Part shown: positions 34,326 through 42,774 of the stretch, one piece after another
Numbering within the stretch: the first letter of the stretch is position 1
Layout: each line of letters starts with the position of its first letter
Source: Streptomyces cellulosae
Lineage (GTDB): Bacteria > Actinomycetota > Actinomycetes > Streptomycetales > Streptomycetaceae
NCBI RefSeq assembly: GCF_000721105.1
Contig: NZ_JOEV01000014.1
Location: 124,001 to 188,000 of the forward strand
DNA: 64,000 nucleotides
Direction: 5' to 3'
The notes under the pieces: model-generated
Told to the model about the DNA's origin: nothing
Database searches by the model: none
What the model saw: the letters and a program-made list of their open reading frames with translations, nothing else
Made by a program: the position numbers and the translations under genes

Positions 34326-34496
34326 GTGCCCATGCAGGCGATCAGACGCGTCGTTGCTAGCGCTCTCCTACTCTGTGGTGCGTTGCTTGGCGCGCGAGAA
34401 CTTCAGCGGCAGGCCTCCAGCCGCAGCGGGAAGAAGCGCCTCATGGTGCTTGCGTTCGCCCTCTGTGCTGCTGGCGTGCTGATCAGCCAGGCATAG
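34326..34496 (+). CDS. 56-residue two-helix membrane protein
   Basis: A short gene. It begins MPMQAIRRVVASALLLCGALLG, has a charged turn (ARELQRQASSRSGKKR) and a second hydrophobic segment (LMVLAFALCAAGVLIS), ending in QA. The two helices joined by a basic loop suggest a small inner-membrane hairpin. GTG at 34326 has AAGGAA about 9 bases upstream; the ATG at 34332 is an alternative. There are no relatives I recognise. It sits alone in island 2 and could be a small toxin-like or accessory membrane protein, but that is speculation. Confidence 0.5.
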   Translation: MPMQAIRRVVASALLLCGALLGARELQRQASSRSGKKRLMVLAFALCAAGVLISQA

Positions 34497-34692
34497 CGGA
34501 ACTCCTCGTAGACGAACCGAGGCGGCCAGGGTTCCGCAAGGAAGGGGTATTCGTGCCCCCTGCGTGCCCGGTCAGATGGCGAGCGGCGGGGAACGTCGGC
34601 AAGTCGCCCTGAAACGCGCAGGTCACCGTCTTACGAGGTCAGGGCACACCTGCATACGCGATCTTCCAAAGTAGGGCTCTACGCGCCGACGA

Positions 34693-35109
34693 TCAGCCTG
34701 GCTGGAGTCGTCCCGTCGCGGTGAGGGTGGCCGACGCCGTCCACCAGTCGCGTGGTCCGCACGGATCGTGCGTGGTGTGGTGCACGAGCCGCACCAGGAT
34801 GTTGGTCCGGAGCACCTGCTGCCCGGCCTGGTCCGCGGTGAGGGTGATTGTCACAATGCGGCGTGGGTCGGTGCCGGGCGGAGTCGGGACGTACAGGCGT
34901 GCTCCGACTTCCCCAGCTGGGCGCGACACGCAGTGAGTGTCGGCGCAGGCTCGCACTGCCGACTGCGGGTGCGAGCGCGTCCACGCCGAGACGTCTAGCT
35001 GGACGGAGGGAAACGCCGACACCGCCGAGGCCGCGCACACCGTCGGCCGGGTGGTACACCCAGCAACCGCACCGATCATGACCGTGCTGACCCCAAGCAG
35101 TCGGACCAT
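34693..35109 (-). CDS. Small lipoprotein of island 2
   Basis: About 138 residues. MVRLLGVSTVMIGAVAGCTTRP gives a lipoprotein signal with the lipobox AVAGC at residues 15-19, so the mature protein would be lipid-anchored outside the membrane. The body has three or four more cysteines and a beta-rich stretch (RRIVTITLTADQAGQQVLRTNILVRL). The start is uncertain: an in-frame ATG at 35151 would add a 14-residue basic n-region. The family is unknown. It is adjacent to repeat A of the island. Confidence 0.55.
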   Translation of the reverse strand: MVRLLGVSTVMIGAVAGCTTRPTVCAASAVSAFPSVQLDVSAWTRSHPQSAVRACADTHCVSRPAGEVGARLYVPTPPGTDPRRIVTITLTADQAGQQVLRTNILVRLVHHTTHDPCGPRDWWTASATLTATGRLQPG

Positions 35110-35228
35110 GCTGCATCGTGTCGCACCCGGCCCTGTGAAACGAGGACTCATACCCGTTAGATGCTGCTGCACCGATTGCGGTTGCCGCCGTAGCAGCAAC
35201 CTCATGGAGCGCGCTTCCGCGCTGAGCC

Positions 35229-35360
35229 GAGCCGGGGTCGTGGAAGAGCGCTCAACCGTGACCAACATGACAGTCGCCAACAGCTCAACGGCTTCAGAGT
35301 GTTGATCCATTACGTGGCCGCACGTCGCACGAGATCAGTGTGGCTGTACAGCAGCGAAGT
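35229..35360. repeat. Repeat A, copy 1
   Basis: About 130 bases that align imperfectly with 36390-36540. Shared blocks include CCGTGGAAG-like, GCGCTCAA, GTGACCAAC, GACAGCTC-like, GGCCGCA and GTGGCTGT(A/G)CAGCAGCG. No gene is evident. Confidence 0.65.
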
Positions 35361-35469
35361 ACAGCAACTACCGCGACCGCAGCCGACCGGCACGAGCTCC
35401 GGACGCCCGGCTGACCAGCCGAGCAAACCTCAGCAACCGCCCAGCCCATAGTTCGCATCGAGGGGGCGC

Positions 35470-35605
35470 GTGAGTGTCTAACTGCGTGACAACGCCGACG
35501 CACAGCGGCAGATAACCACGCACGTCTGTGGACCATCGCAGCAGGTGAGCGGCACACCGGCCCAAGGTCGAGCAGCCGCCCAGGTTGCTTCGGGACGAAG
35601 AGGTC
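35470..35605. repeat. Repeat B, copy 1
   Basis: About 136 bases aligned with 36914-37050. Shared blocks include GTGAGTGTC-AACTGCGTG, ACAACGCCGACG, TGTGGACCATCGCAGC and TTGCTTCGGGACGAAGA. Copy 1 continues into a tRNA-Pro-like tail; copy 2 does not. Confidence 0.7.
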
Positions 35606-35634
35606 CGGGGTTCAAGTCCCGCGTCAGGGGACCA
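35587..35634 (+). pseudogene. tRNA-Pro-like 3' fragment
   Basis: CTTCGGGACGAAGAGGTC matches the anticodon arm and variable region of bacterial tRNA-Pro(CGG) with a 4-base gap. GGGTTCAAGTCCC resembles its T arm, and the segment ends GGGGACCA as an encoded acceptor end would. The 5' half is absent and the T stem does not pair fully, so it cannot be a functional tRNA. It is probably an attachment-site scrap of an earlier integration. Confidence 0.45.
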
Positions 35635-35638
35635 GATC

Positions 35639-35670
35639 AGAAGGCCCGCAAGTCCACCTGCGGGCCTTCT
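35639..35670 (+). terminator. Perfect 12-bp hairpin after the tRNA-like fragment
   Basis: AGAAGGCCCGCA (35639-35650) and its exact reverse complement (35659-35670) flank an 8-base loop. It sits 4 bases after the CCA-like end, the usual place for a tRNA terminator. Confidence 0.75.
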
Positions 35671-35705
35671 GCGTGCTGCCCTCCGGGCGGCACGGATCGC
35701 GTGGC

Positions 35706-36170
35706 TCAGCGAGGCGCGTACGCGACGCGCTCGAAGGGCCAGTCGCGGGCCAGCCAGTCGCTGACGACGAGATAGACCTCGGTATCGAGCGAAGCATGGT
35801 CCGCCCGGACCCAGGAGCGGACGTCCGTCACACCAGGTTCCTGACGTGAGCCGTATACGTAGACACAGCCGATGACTTCATCCCCCGGGACCGACAGGAC
35901 GGTGTAGGTGAAGCCGACGCGCCGGTCGAAGTCCTCCGCGTGCTGACGCAGGTCGTCGAGGTTGGCCTCCAGGGTCATGCCCTCTGGCGGCGGCCAGGAG
36001 CGGCCGGCGAAGTCGGGATTGGCCCGAATGTGGGCGATGCTGGAGGTCCAGGCGGCGTGGTCGTCAACATTGTGCTGAGGGCCGAGGGGCTCCAGGCGGA
36101 AGCGGTCAGTGGCAGGCGGGTCCGGCAGGGCGAAACTAGGGGCCACGAGGAGCTGGTCAGGTGAGGTCAT
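35706..36170 (-). CDS. GNAT-family N-acetyltransferase
   Basis: A 154-residue acetyltransferase. FRLEPLGPQHNVDDHAAW opens the fold, FTYTVLSVPGDEVIGCVYVYGS forms beta strands 2-4, and SWVRADHASLDTEVYLVVSDWLARDWPFERVAYAPR ends it. The usual acetyl-CoA loop Q/RxxGxG/A is poorly preserved, in line with the W-rich subgroup often annotated only as GNAT. The substrate is unknown. The ATG at 36170 has no clear ribosome site. It is accessory cargo of island 2. Confidence 0.68.
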   Translation of the reverse strand: MTSPDQLLVAPSFALPDPPATDRFRLEPLGPQHNVDDHAAWTSSIAHIRANPDFAGRSWPPPEGMTLEANLDDLRQHAEDFDRRVGFTYTVLSVPGDEVIGCVYVYGSRQEPGVTDVRSWVRADHASLDTEVYLVVSDWLARDWPFERVAYAPR

Positions 36171-36389
36171 CGCGGGAGGGTATCTCGGACCCCTACTGAT
36201 CTATCGCAATTTTTGGGAGGCAGCACCGACAGCCGTCGTGACGACCCCTGACATCCAAGCCTGACATCAACGTCTCCGGACAAGCGTGGACCTACGCACG
36301 CCGAAACGGTCGTCGCGACAACGGCCTACGGCACCAGGACTGGCCTCCGATCGAACTCCTCATGCGGTGCTCACGCACGAGCGCCCTCC

Positions 36390-36540
36390 TGGGCCGTTCT
36401 GGGGCCGTGGAAGGGCGCTCAATGGTGACCAACGTCGACAGGTGCCGACAGCTCGGCAGCAGGTCAGGGCGCTGATCGATTCGACGGCCGCAGGTCACGG
36501 CCGCCGGGGATCAGTTGTGGCTGTGCAGCAGCGCAGGGCG
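36390..36540. repeat. Repeat A, copy 2
   Basis: Partner of 35229-35360, ending 12 bases before the gene at 36553, so it probably holds that gene's promoter region. The copies differ by substitutions and small gaps. Confidence 0.65.
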
Positions 36541-36552
36541 TCATCATGAAGC

Positions 36553-36894
36553 ATGGGGATTGATCTGGAGCTGCACTCGTCACGGCCGGCACGCAACAAC
36601 TGGCGCAAGTCCCGCGCAACGCTCCTGCGGAGTTCCTACGGGCACGGCGACGCACTGGCCGATGCACTCGGCTCGCTCCAGCTCCTCGGAGTACCCGGAA
36701 GGCTCACCGCCGTCGATCCGTACGGGGACACGTTGATGAACGAGCAAGAGGCCGCGACCGCCCTCCAGGAGATCCACGGCTTGAGGGGGAGTTGCGCTGA
36801 TGAGCGTCAGCTCGCTGCGCTGGACGATCTCACAGCGATGCTGGAACAGTGCGCGGCTACCCCAGGCAGCTACTTGTGGTTCGCAGGCGACTGA
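36553..36894 (+). CDS. Hypothetical protein of island 2, flanked by repeats A and B
   Basis: A 113-residue soluble protein, MGIDLELHSSRPARNNWRKSR..., with LGVPGRLTAVDPYGDTLMNEQEA in the middle and a C-terminal helix (LAALDDLTAMLEQCAA). It has no signal peptide and no family I know. The ribosome site is weak. It is placed exactly between repeats A (copy 2) and B (copy 2). The first A/B pair is separated by only about 110 bases without the gene, as if a duplicate had been deleted. Confidence 0.55.
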   Translation: MGIDLELHSSRPARNNWRKSRATLLRSSYGHGDALADALGSLQLLGVPGRLTAVDPYGDTLMNEQEAATALQEIHGLRGSCADERQLAALDDLTAMLEQCAATPGSYLWFAGD

Positions 36895-36913
36895 GGCTCC
36901 GGCCAGTTTGCCG

Positions 36914-37050
36914 TGTGAGTGTCCAACTGCGTGACAACGCCGACGGACAGCGGCGGACAACCGCGCACACCTGTGGACCATCGCAGCTGGTGAGAGCCGC
37001 ACGGCCCCGAGGTCGAGGGCCCACCCAAGTTGCTTCGGGACGAAGATGTC
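36914..37050. repeat. Repeat B, copy 2
   Basis: Partner of 35470-35605, starting 20 bases after the stop of the 113-residue gene. Similarity ends soon after CGGGACGAAGA. Confidence 0.7.
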
Positions 37051-37161
37051 CCGTGCCACGTCATCCGGCCAGGTCACGATCAATGACAGGTTGCCCCGGG
37101 CCGAGAGCCCCGTAAGGCTGCTGCATTTAGGCTCAGGCCAGCCTGGAGAGGGGGAGTGCGT

Positions 37162-37587
37162 ATGGGCATCGAGGAGCGATGGCAGCGCAGACAAAAAGAG
37201 ATCGTGACGGATGCCGGCGCCCGAGAGGCGGAGAAGGTCCGCCGACACAACGACCGAGTTGAGGAGGTGCACCAACGGCTGGTGCGAGCGGCGCGCCAGG
37301 CCTTCGAGCGGGGCGATGGTTGGTTCGAAGCCGAGATCCCACAGCGCACAGTAGGTAGCTTGAATCACTACTTCCTCTCCCAGATCAAGCGCGATCACCC
37401 CAGCGTGTCGCACCCCCCACGGGGTGATCTGCTCTCCCGGATTGAGGACGAGGGCTGGAAGCTGCACACTGCCCAGTACCTCTACGTCCAACTCGGCGAG
37501 GAGTCGCGAGGCAAGCTGCTCTCGTCGGGGCAGCAGGTGAAAGCCAAGGGCGAGATCATCGGGGTGTACCTGTTCCAGAGAGCGTGA
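37162..37587 (+). CDS. Hypothetical soluble protein of island 2
   Basis: A 141-residue protein. The N-terminal half is a charged helix (MGIEERWQRRQKEIVTDAGA, then EAEKVRRHNDRVEEVHQRLV), followed by a beta-rich domain (DGWFEAEIPQRTVGSLNHYFL, HTAQYLYVQLG, KAKGEIIGVYLFQRA). ATG at 37162 has GGGGGAG 6 bases upstream, a strong site. Similar charged small proteins occur in Streptomyces integrative elements, but I cannot name a function. It ends 136 bases before attR. Confidence 0.65.
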   Translation: MGIEERWQRRQKEIVTDAGAREAEKVRRHNDRVEEVHQRLVRAARQAFERGDGWFEAEIPQRTVGSLNHYFLSQIKRDHPSVSHPPRGDLLSRIEDEGWKLHTAQYLYVQLGEESRGKLLSSGQQVKAKGEIIGVYLFQRA

Positions 37588-37723
37588 GCCCGTGGGCGCG
37601 GGGCCGCCTCTGGGCCGTCCGACGCCCCCCGAGGCCACCCGACGACGACCGACAGCGACAGTCGAGCCACAGCCGCCAGCAGTGAACCCCCAGGTCACAG
37701 CTCCCCGACCAAACGGGTTAGGA

Positions 37724-37751
37724 CCCAGGGGTGGCGGTGCGGCAAGATGGG
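37724..37751. repeat. attR of island 2
   Basis: 28 bases identical to 33388-33415, ending 44 bases before the ettA start. CAAGAT within it may be part of the ettA -10 region, which would explain why both copies are preserved. Confidence 0.85.
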
Positions 37752-37795
37752 GTGTATCTGCCCACTCCAGATTTCAAGCTGCCGGACGGTTTCTC

Positions 37796-39460
<1,665 letters not shown>

Positions 39461-39466
39461 TCGATC

Positions 39467-39880
39467 TTGCGGCACATCTACCGCTGCCCGCTGCGCTGGG
39501 CGGACATGGACGCGTACGGCCACGTCAACAACGTGGTGTTCCTCCGCTACCTGGAGGAAGCCCGTATCGACTTCCTGTTCCGCCCGGACAAGGACTTCCA
39601 GCAGGGGTCCGTGGTGGCGCGCCATGAGATCGACTACAAGCGGCAGCTCGTCCACCGGCACGCGCCCGTGGACATCGAGCTGTGGATCACGCAGATCAGG
39701 GCGGCCTCCTTCACGATCGCCTACGAGGTCAAGGACCCGGACCAGGTCTACGTCCAGGCCTCCACGGTGATCGTGCCGTTCGACTTCGAGGCACAGCGGC
39801 CACGCCGGATCACCGCGGCGGAACGCGAGTTCCTGGAGGAGTACCGGGACGACGACGAGGAGGAGGCCGTCGCCGCATGA
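39467..39880 (+). CDS. 4HBT-family acyl-CoA thioesterase
   Basis: A 137-residue hotdog-fold protein. LRWADMDAYGHVNNVVFLRYLEEAR near residues 9-31 contains the catalytic D-x-x-G-H-V-N-N motif of 4-hydroxybenzoyl-CoA/YbgC thioesterases. It should hydrolyse acyl-CoAs, with specificity unknown. TTG at 39467 follows GGGGC by 9 bases and lies 6 bases after the ettA stop, so it is cotranscribed. The acidic tail DDDEEEAVAA overlaps the next ATG (ATGA at 39877-39880). Confidence 0.88.
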   Translation: MRHIYRCPLRWADMDAYGHVNNVVFLRYLEEARIDFLFRPDKDFQQGSVVARHEIDYKRQLVHRHAPVDIELWITQIRAASFTIAYEVKDPDQVYVQASTVIVPFDFEAQRPRRITAAEREFLEEYRDDDEEEAVAA

Positions 39881-40554
39881 CGGTGCTCCACCTCGCCGAC
39901 GAGTCGGAGGCGGCGGATCTCGCGGCCTTCCTCTCCCGGCTGCTCCACTACGACCGTTCGGCCGCGGTGCGTCTGCAGGCGGCCGGCACCGCGCTGGCCG
40001 TCTTCGGGCGTCCGGCGTCCTTCGAGGTGCTGGCGATCCGGGCGGTACGACTCGCCAAGCCGTACGAGAACGGGCTCGACGTCACGCTGGACGTGACCGT
40101 GTCCGCCGGGGAGCTGCTGGAGTCCGTCGACGAGCCGGCGGGCACGGCCGTGGTCCCAGCAGCGGTGACCGGTCCGCCGTGGGCCGGGGTGCTGCCGCCA
40201 CGCGGCGGCTGGCGGCCGGAGGCCGGCCTGCCGGAGCCGGACGCGCTGCGGGCGATGGTCGCGGCGGGCGTCGGTGAGTTCCGCTCCCGTTCCGAGGAGT
40301 TGGCGGCCGAGCGGCGGACCCGGAGCGAGTTCGACCGGATCGGACGGGAGATCTGGTCCCGCACGGTCGGGGAGACCGGGCTGCCGGTCCGGGCCGTGCA
40401 CGCCGCGCAGTCGCTGGGCTTCCTGCGGGCCGCGGTGGGCGCGGGGGATCTGGCGCTGTTCTCGTCGGGCGCGTGGCTGAGGCTGCGTACGCCCTACGGC
40501 TCGATCGCCGTACGCAGGGCGGGGCTCGGGACGCTGGGCGTCAGCGTGCGCTGA
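39877..40554 (+). CDS. Conserved hypothetical protein downstream of ettA
   Basis: A 225-residue soluble protein, MTVLHLADESEAADLAAFLSRLLHYDRSAAVRLQ..., ending GSIAVRRAGLGTLGVSVR. It has no transmembrane helices and no catalytic motif I know. Its start overlaps the thioesterase stop (ATGA), and together with ettA they make a three-gene unit that seems conserved in Streptomyces (from memory). It may take part in translation or acyl metabolism, but nothing in the sequence proves either. Confidence 0.75.
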   Translation: MTVLHLADESEAADLAAFLSRLLHYDRSAAVRLQAAGTALAVFGRPASFEVLAIRAVRLAKPYENGLDVTLDVTVSAGELLESVDEPAGTAVVPAAVTGPPWAGVLPPRGGWRPEAGLPEPDALRAMVAAGVGEFRSRSEELAAERRTRSEFDRIGREIWSRTVGETGLPVRAVHAAQSLGFLRAAVGAGDLALFSSGAWLRLRTPYGSIAVRRAGLGTLGVSVR

Positions 40555-40571
40555 TCGCGTGCCGGACGCGG

Positions 40572-40712
40572 TCACCGACGGCGCCCCGCCCTCGGCGGAC
40601 GGTTGGTTACCGACGGCGCCCCGCCCTCGGCGGACGGTTGGTTACCGACGGCGCCCCGCCGCTCGGCGGACGGCTGGTCACCGACGGCGCGCCGCCCCCG
40701 GCGGACCGCTCA
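40572..40712. repeat. 35-bp tandem repeat, four units
   Basis: Units start at 40572, 40607, 40642 and 40678. The first two periods are exactly 35 bases and the third is 36. Each unit contains ACCGACGGCGC and CGGCGGAC. The array lies between the convergent ettA unit and the sugar ABC operon and does not belong to either reading frame. Confidence 0.9.
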
Positions 40713-40872
40713 GGGCAGCCGATCGTGTCGCGCGGCGCTGATCGACTCGGGTGTCGCGTGCGCCGGTCCAGCAGCTGAGCCGTCTGTCTGATCGGTGCGC
40801 CATCGGCGAGCGGGCTGACCCGGCGCCGCGTGGATGCGACGTTGTGGCCCCGTTCTCCGTGCCCGCCTGTGC

Positions 40873-41715
40873 TCAGCCCTTGACGGCGGAGCTGGCGACT
40901 CCCTGGACGAACCACCGCTGGAAGAAGGCGAAGACGACCAGGACGGGCAGGACCAGGAGGACGCCGAAGGCGAGGATCTGGCCCCAGTCCGGGGGTTGTT
41001 GGCCTTGGAAGACGCTCATCTCCAGGGGGAGCGGTCGGACGGAAGGGTCGGAGACCATCAGGACCGGCCACAGGAAGGATCCCCACTGGGTGAGGAAGGT
41101 GAGGATCGCGACCGAGGCGAACGCCGGCTTCGACATCGGGACGACGATCGCGAAGAAGGTGCGCCAGGGGCCCGCGCCGTCCAGCCGGGCGGCCTCTTCG
41201 ATGCTCGGCGGGATCGACCGGAAGAACGTGTGGAACTGGTAGACCGAGAAGGCGTTGGCGACGAACGGGATCGCCTGGATGTAGAGGGTGTTGCGCTGGT
41301 CGTTGAACATGTAGAAGAGCGGCACGGCCACCGACTCGAACGGCACCAGCATCAGCAGCAGGACGAGCGTGAAGACGGCTTCCCGGCCGCGCCACTTCAG
41401 TCGTGACATGCCGTACGCGGCCATCGAGTTGACGAACAGGCCGCCCGTGACCACCACGAACGCGACCAGCAGCGAGACGCCCATGAAGCGCCAGAAGTAG
41501 CCGGTGCTGTCGGAGTTGAGCGCGTCGAGGACGTGCGCGTAGTTGTCGAAGGACAGGTGGGTGGGAAGGAATCCGGTCAGGCCGTTCAGTACCTCGTCGG
41601 AGGGCTTGAGGCTGCCCAGGAGCAGATACAGGACGGGCAGCACGAAGATGAACGCCAGGACGCTGAGGACGGTGTAGTCGCCGAAGCGGCGCAGGGGCGC
41701 GCGGGTCGTGGCCAT
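40873..41715 (-). CDS. Sugar ABC transporter permease (MalG type)
   Basis: A 280-residue inner-membrane permease with six helices. The cytoplasmic EAA loop EEAARLDGAGPWRTFFAIVVPMSKP near 185-210 contacts the ATPase. It lies 6 bases after its partner permease. No ATPase is encoded here; Streptomyces sugar importers of this class share the MsiK ATPase encoded elsewhere. The transported sugar is unknown, but the regulon includes GH32 and GH1 enzymes. Confidence 0.9.
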   Translation of the reverse strand: MATTRAPLRRFGDYTVLSVLAFIFVLPVLYLLLGSLKPSDEVLNGLTGFLPTHLSFDNYAHVLDALNSDSTGYFWRFMGVSLLVAFVVVTGGLFVNSMAAYGMSRLKWRGREAVFTLVLLLMLVPFESVAVPLFYMFNDQRNTLYIQAIPFVANAFSVYQFHTFFRSIPPSIEEAARLDGAGPWRTFFAIVVPMSKPAFASVAILTFLTQWGSFLWPVLMVSDPSVRPLPLEMSVFQGQQPPDWGQILAFGVLLVLPVLVVFAFFQRWFVQGVASSAVKG

Positions 41716-41721
41716 GGTGGG

Positions 41722-42711
41722 TCAGTCCTCGTTGTCGGGCCGGACGACGCGGCGCTGGATGAGGGTCAGGGCGACGACGATCAGGAAGAACAGGACGGTG
41801 ATCGCGGACGCCTGGCCGATGTTGTTCTGGTCGAAGGCGGTGGTGACGGCCTGGTACATGACCGTGCGGGTGGCGTCCTCGTCGAGGCCGCCGCCGTGGA
41901 TGAGGACGTAGACCTGGTCGAAGACCCGGAAGGACAGCACCGAGGTCAGCATGGCGACGAAGACGAGGGTGCCGCGGATTCCGGGCAGGGTGACGTGGCG
42001 GAACTGCTGCCAGCGCGTGGCCCGGTCGAGTTCGGCGGCCTCGTAGAGCTCGCCGGGGATCTGCTGGAGGCCGGCCAGCAGGATGACCATCTGGAAGCCC
42101 ACCCCCTGCCACACCGACAGCACGATGACCGAGGCCATCGCGGTGGCGGAGTCGCCGAGCCAGTCGAAGGCGCCCCAGTTGCCGAAACTCACCGCGTGCA
42201 GCGCGGAGTTGAGCAGGCCCTCGTCGCTGCGGGCGAGGATGAGCCGCCAGATCACGGCGACCAGCGTCATCGGGAAGACGACCGGCATGAAGAACAGCGA
42301 GCGGAACAGGCCGATCGCCTTCAGCTTGCGGTTGAGCAGGATCGCCAGGGCCAGCGCCAGGCCCGTCTGGAGTGGTACGACGACCACGGCGAAGGTCAGG
42401 TTGTTGAGCAGGGCCCGCAGGAACGGGCCGGACAGGTCCGGGTCGGTGAACAGTCGCCGGTACTGCTCCAGGCCGAAGAAACTGGGCGCCAGCGGGGAGC
42501 CGAGGCGCACGTTGTAGAAGGAGAGGACGACGGCGTAGCCGAACGGGACGCCGACGAAAGCGACGAGTCCGGCGACGGCCGGAGTGGACATGAGCAGTCC
42601 GTGCAGCCAGTCCCGGTTCCTTCGCGCCGGCCGCGAGGGCTGCACGGAGTTCACGGGCGGGTCCTGCTCCCTGTCGGCGTGCGCGGCGTGCGCGGGTTCC
42701 ACGGTCTTCAC
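41722..42711 (-). CDS. Sugar ABC transporter permease (MalF type)
   Basis: A 329-residue permease. The N-terminus is long and cytoplasmic (1-38), followed by six helices. The EAA loop ELYEAAELDRATRWQQFRHVTLPGIRG lies near residues 233-259. Typical first permease of a CUT1 sugar importer, between the binding protein and the second permease. Confidence 0.9.
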   Translation of the reverse strand: MKTVEPAHAAHADREQDPPVNSVQPSRPARRNRDWLHGLLMSTPAVAGLVAFVGVPFGYAVVLSFYNVRLGSPLAPSFFGLEQYRRLFTDPDLSGPFLRALLNNLTFAVVVVPLQTGLALALAILLNRKLKAIGLFRSLFFMPVVFPMTLVAVIWRLILARSDEGLLNSALHAVSFGNWGAFDWLGDSATAMASVIVLSVWQGVGFQMVILLAGLQQIPGELYEAAELDRATRWQQFRHVTLPGIRGTLVFVAMLTSVLSFRVFDQVYVLIHGGGLDEDATRTVMYQAVTTAFDQNNIGQASAITVLFFLIVVALTLIQRRVVRPDNED

Positions 42712-42774
42712 GGGGGTCCTGTTCCCGGCCGGGGCGGGCGGCGGCGTACGCGCGCCCGCCCCGGCCGAAGGTTC

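Larger units (their letters stand above)
33388..37751. mobile_element. Island 2: decayed integrative element upstream of ettA
   Basis: A 4.36-kb segment between exact 28-bp direct repeats (33388-33415 and 37724-37751). The flanks keep further partial identity on their left sides (ACGGGTT in both). A truncated tyrosine integrase lies just inside the left repeat. Cargo is a set of small unknown genes, a lipoprotein and a GNAT enzyme. No replication or conjugation gene is left, and internal duplications and a tRNA-Pro-like scrap suggest several rounds of insertion and loss. Confidence 0.82.
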
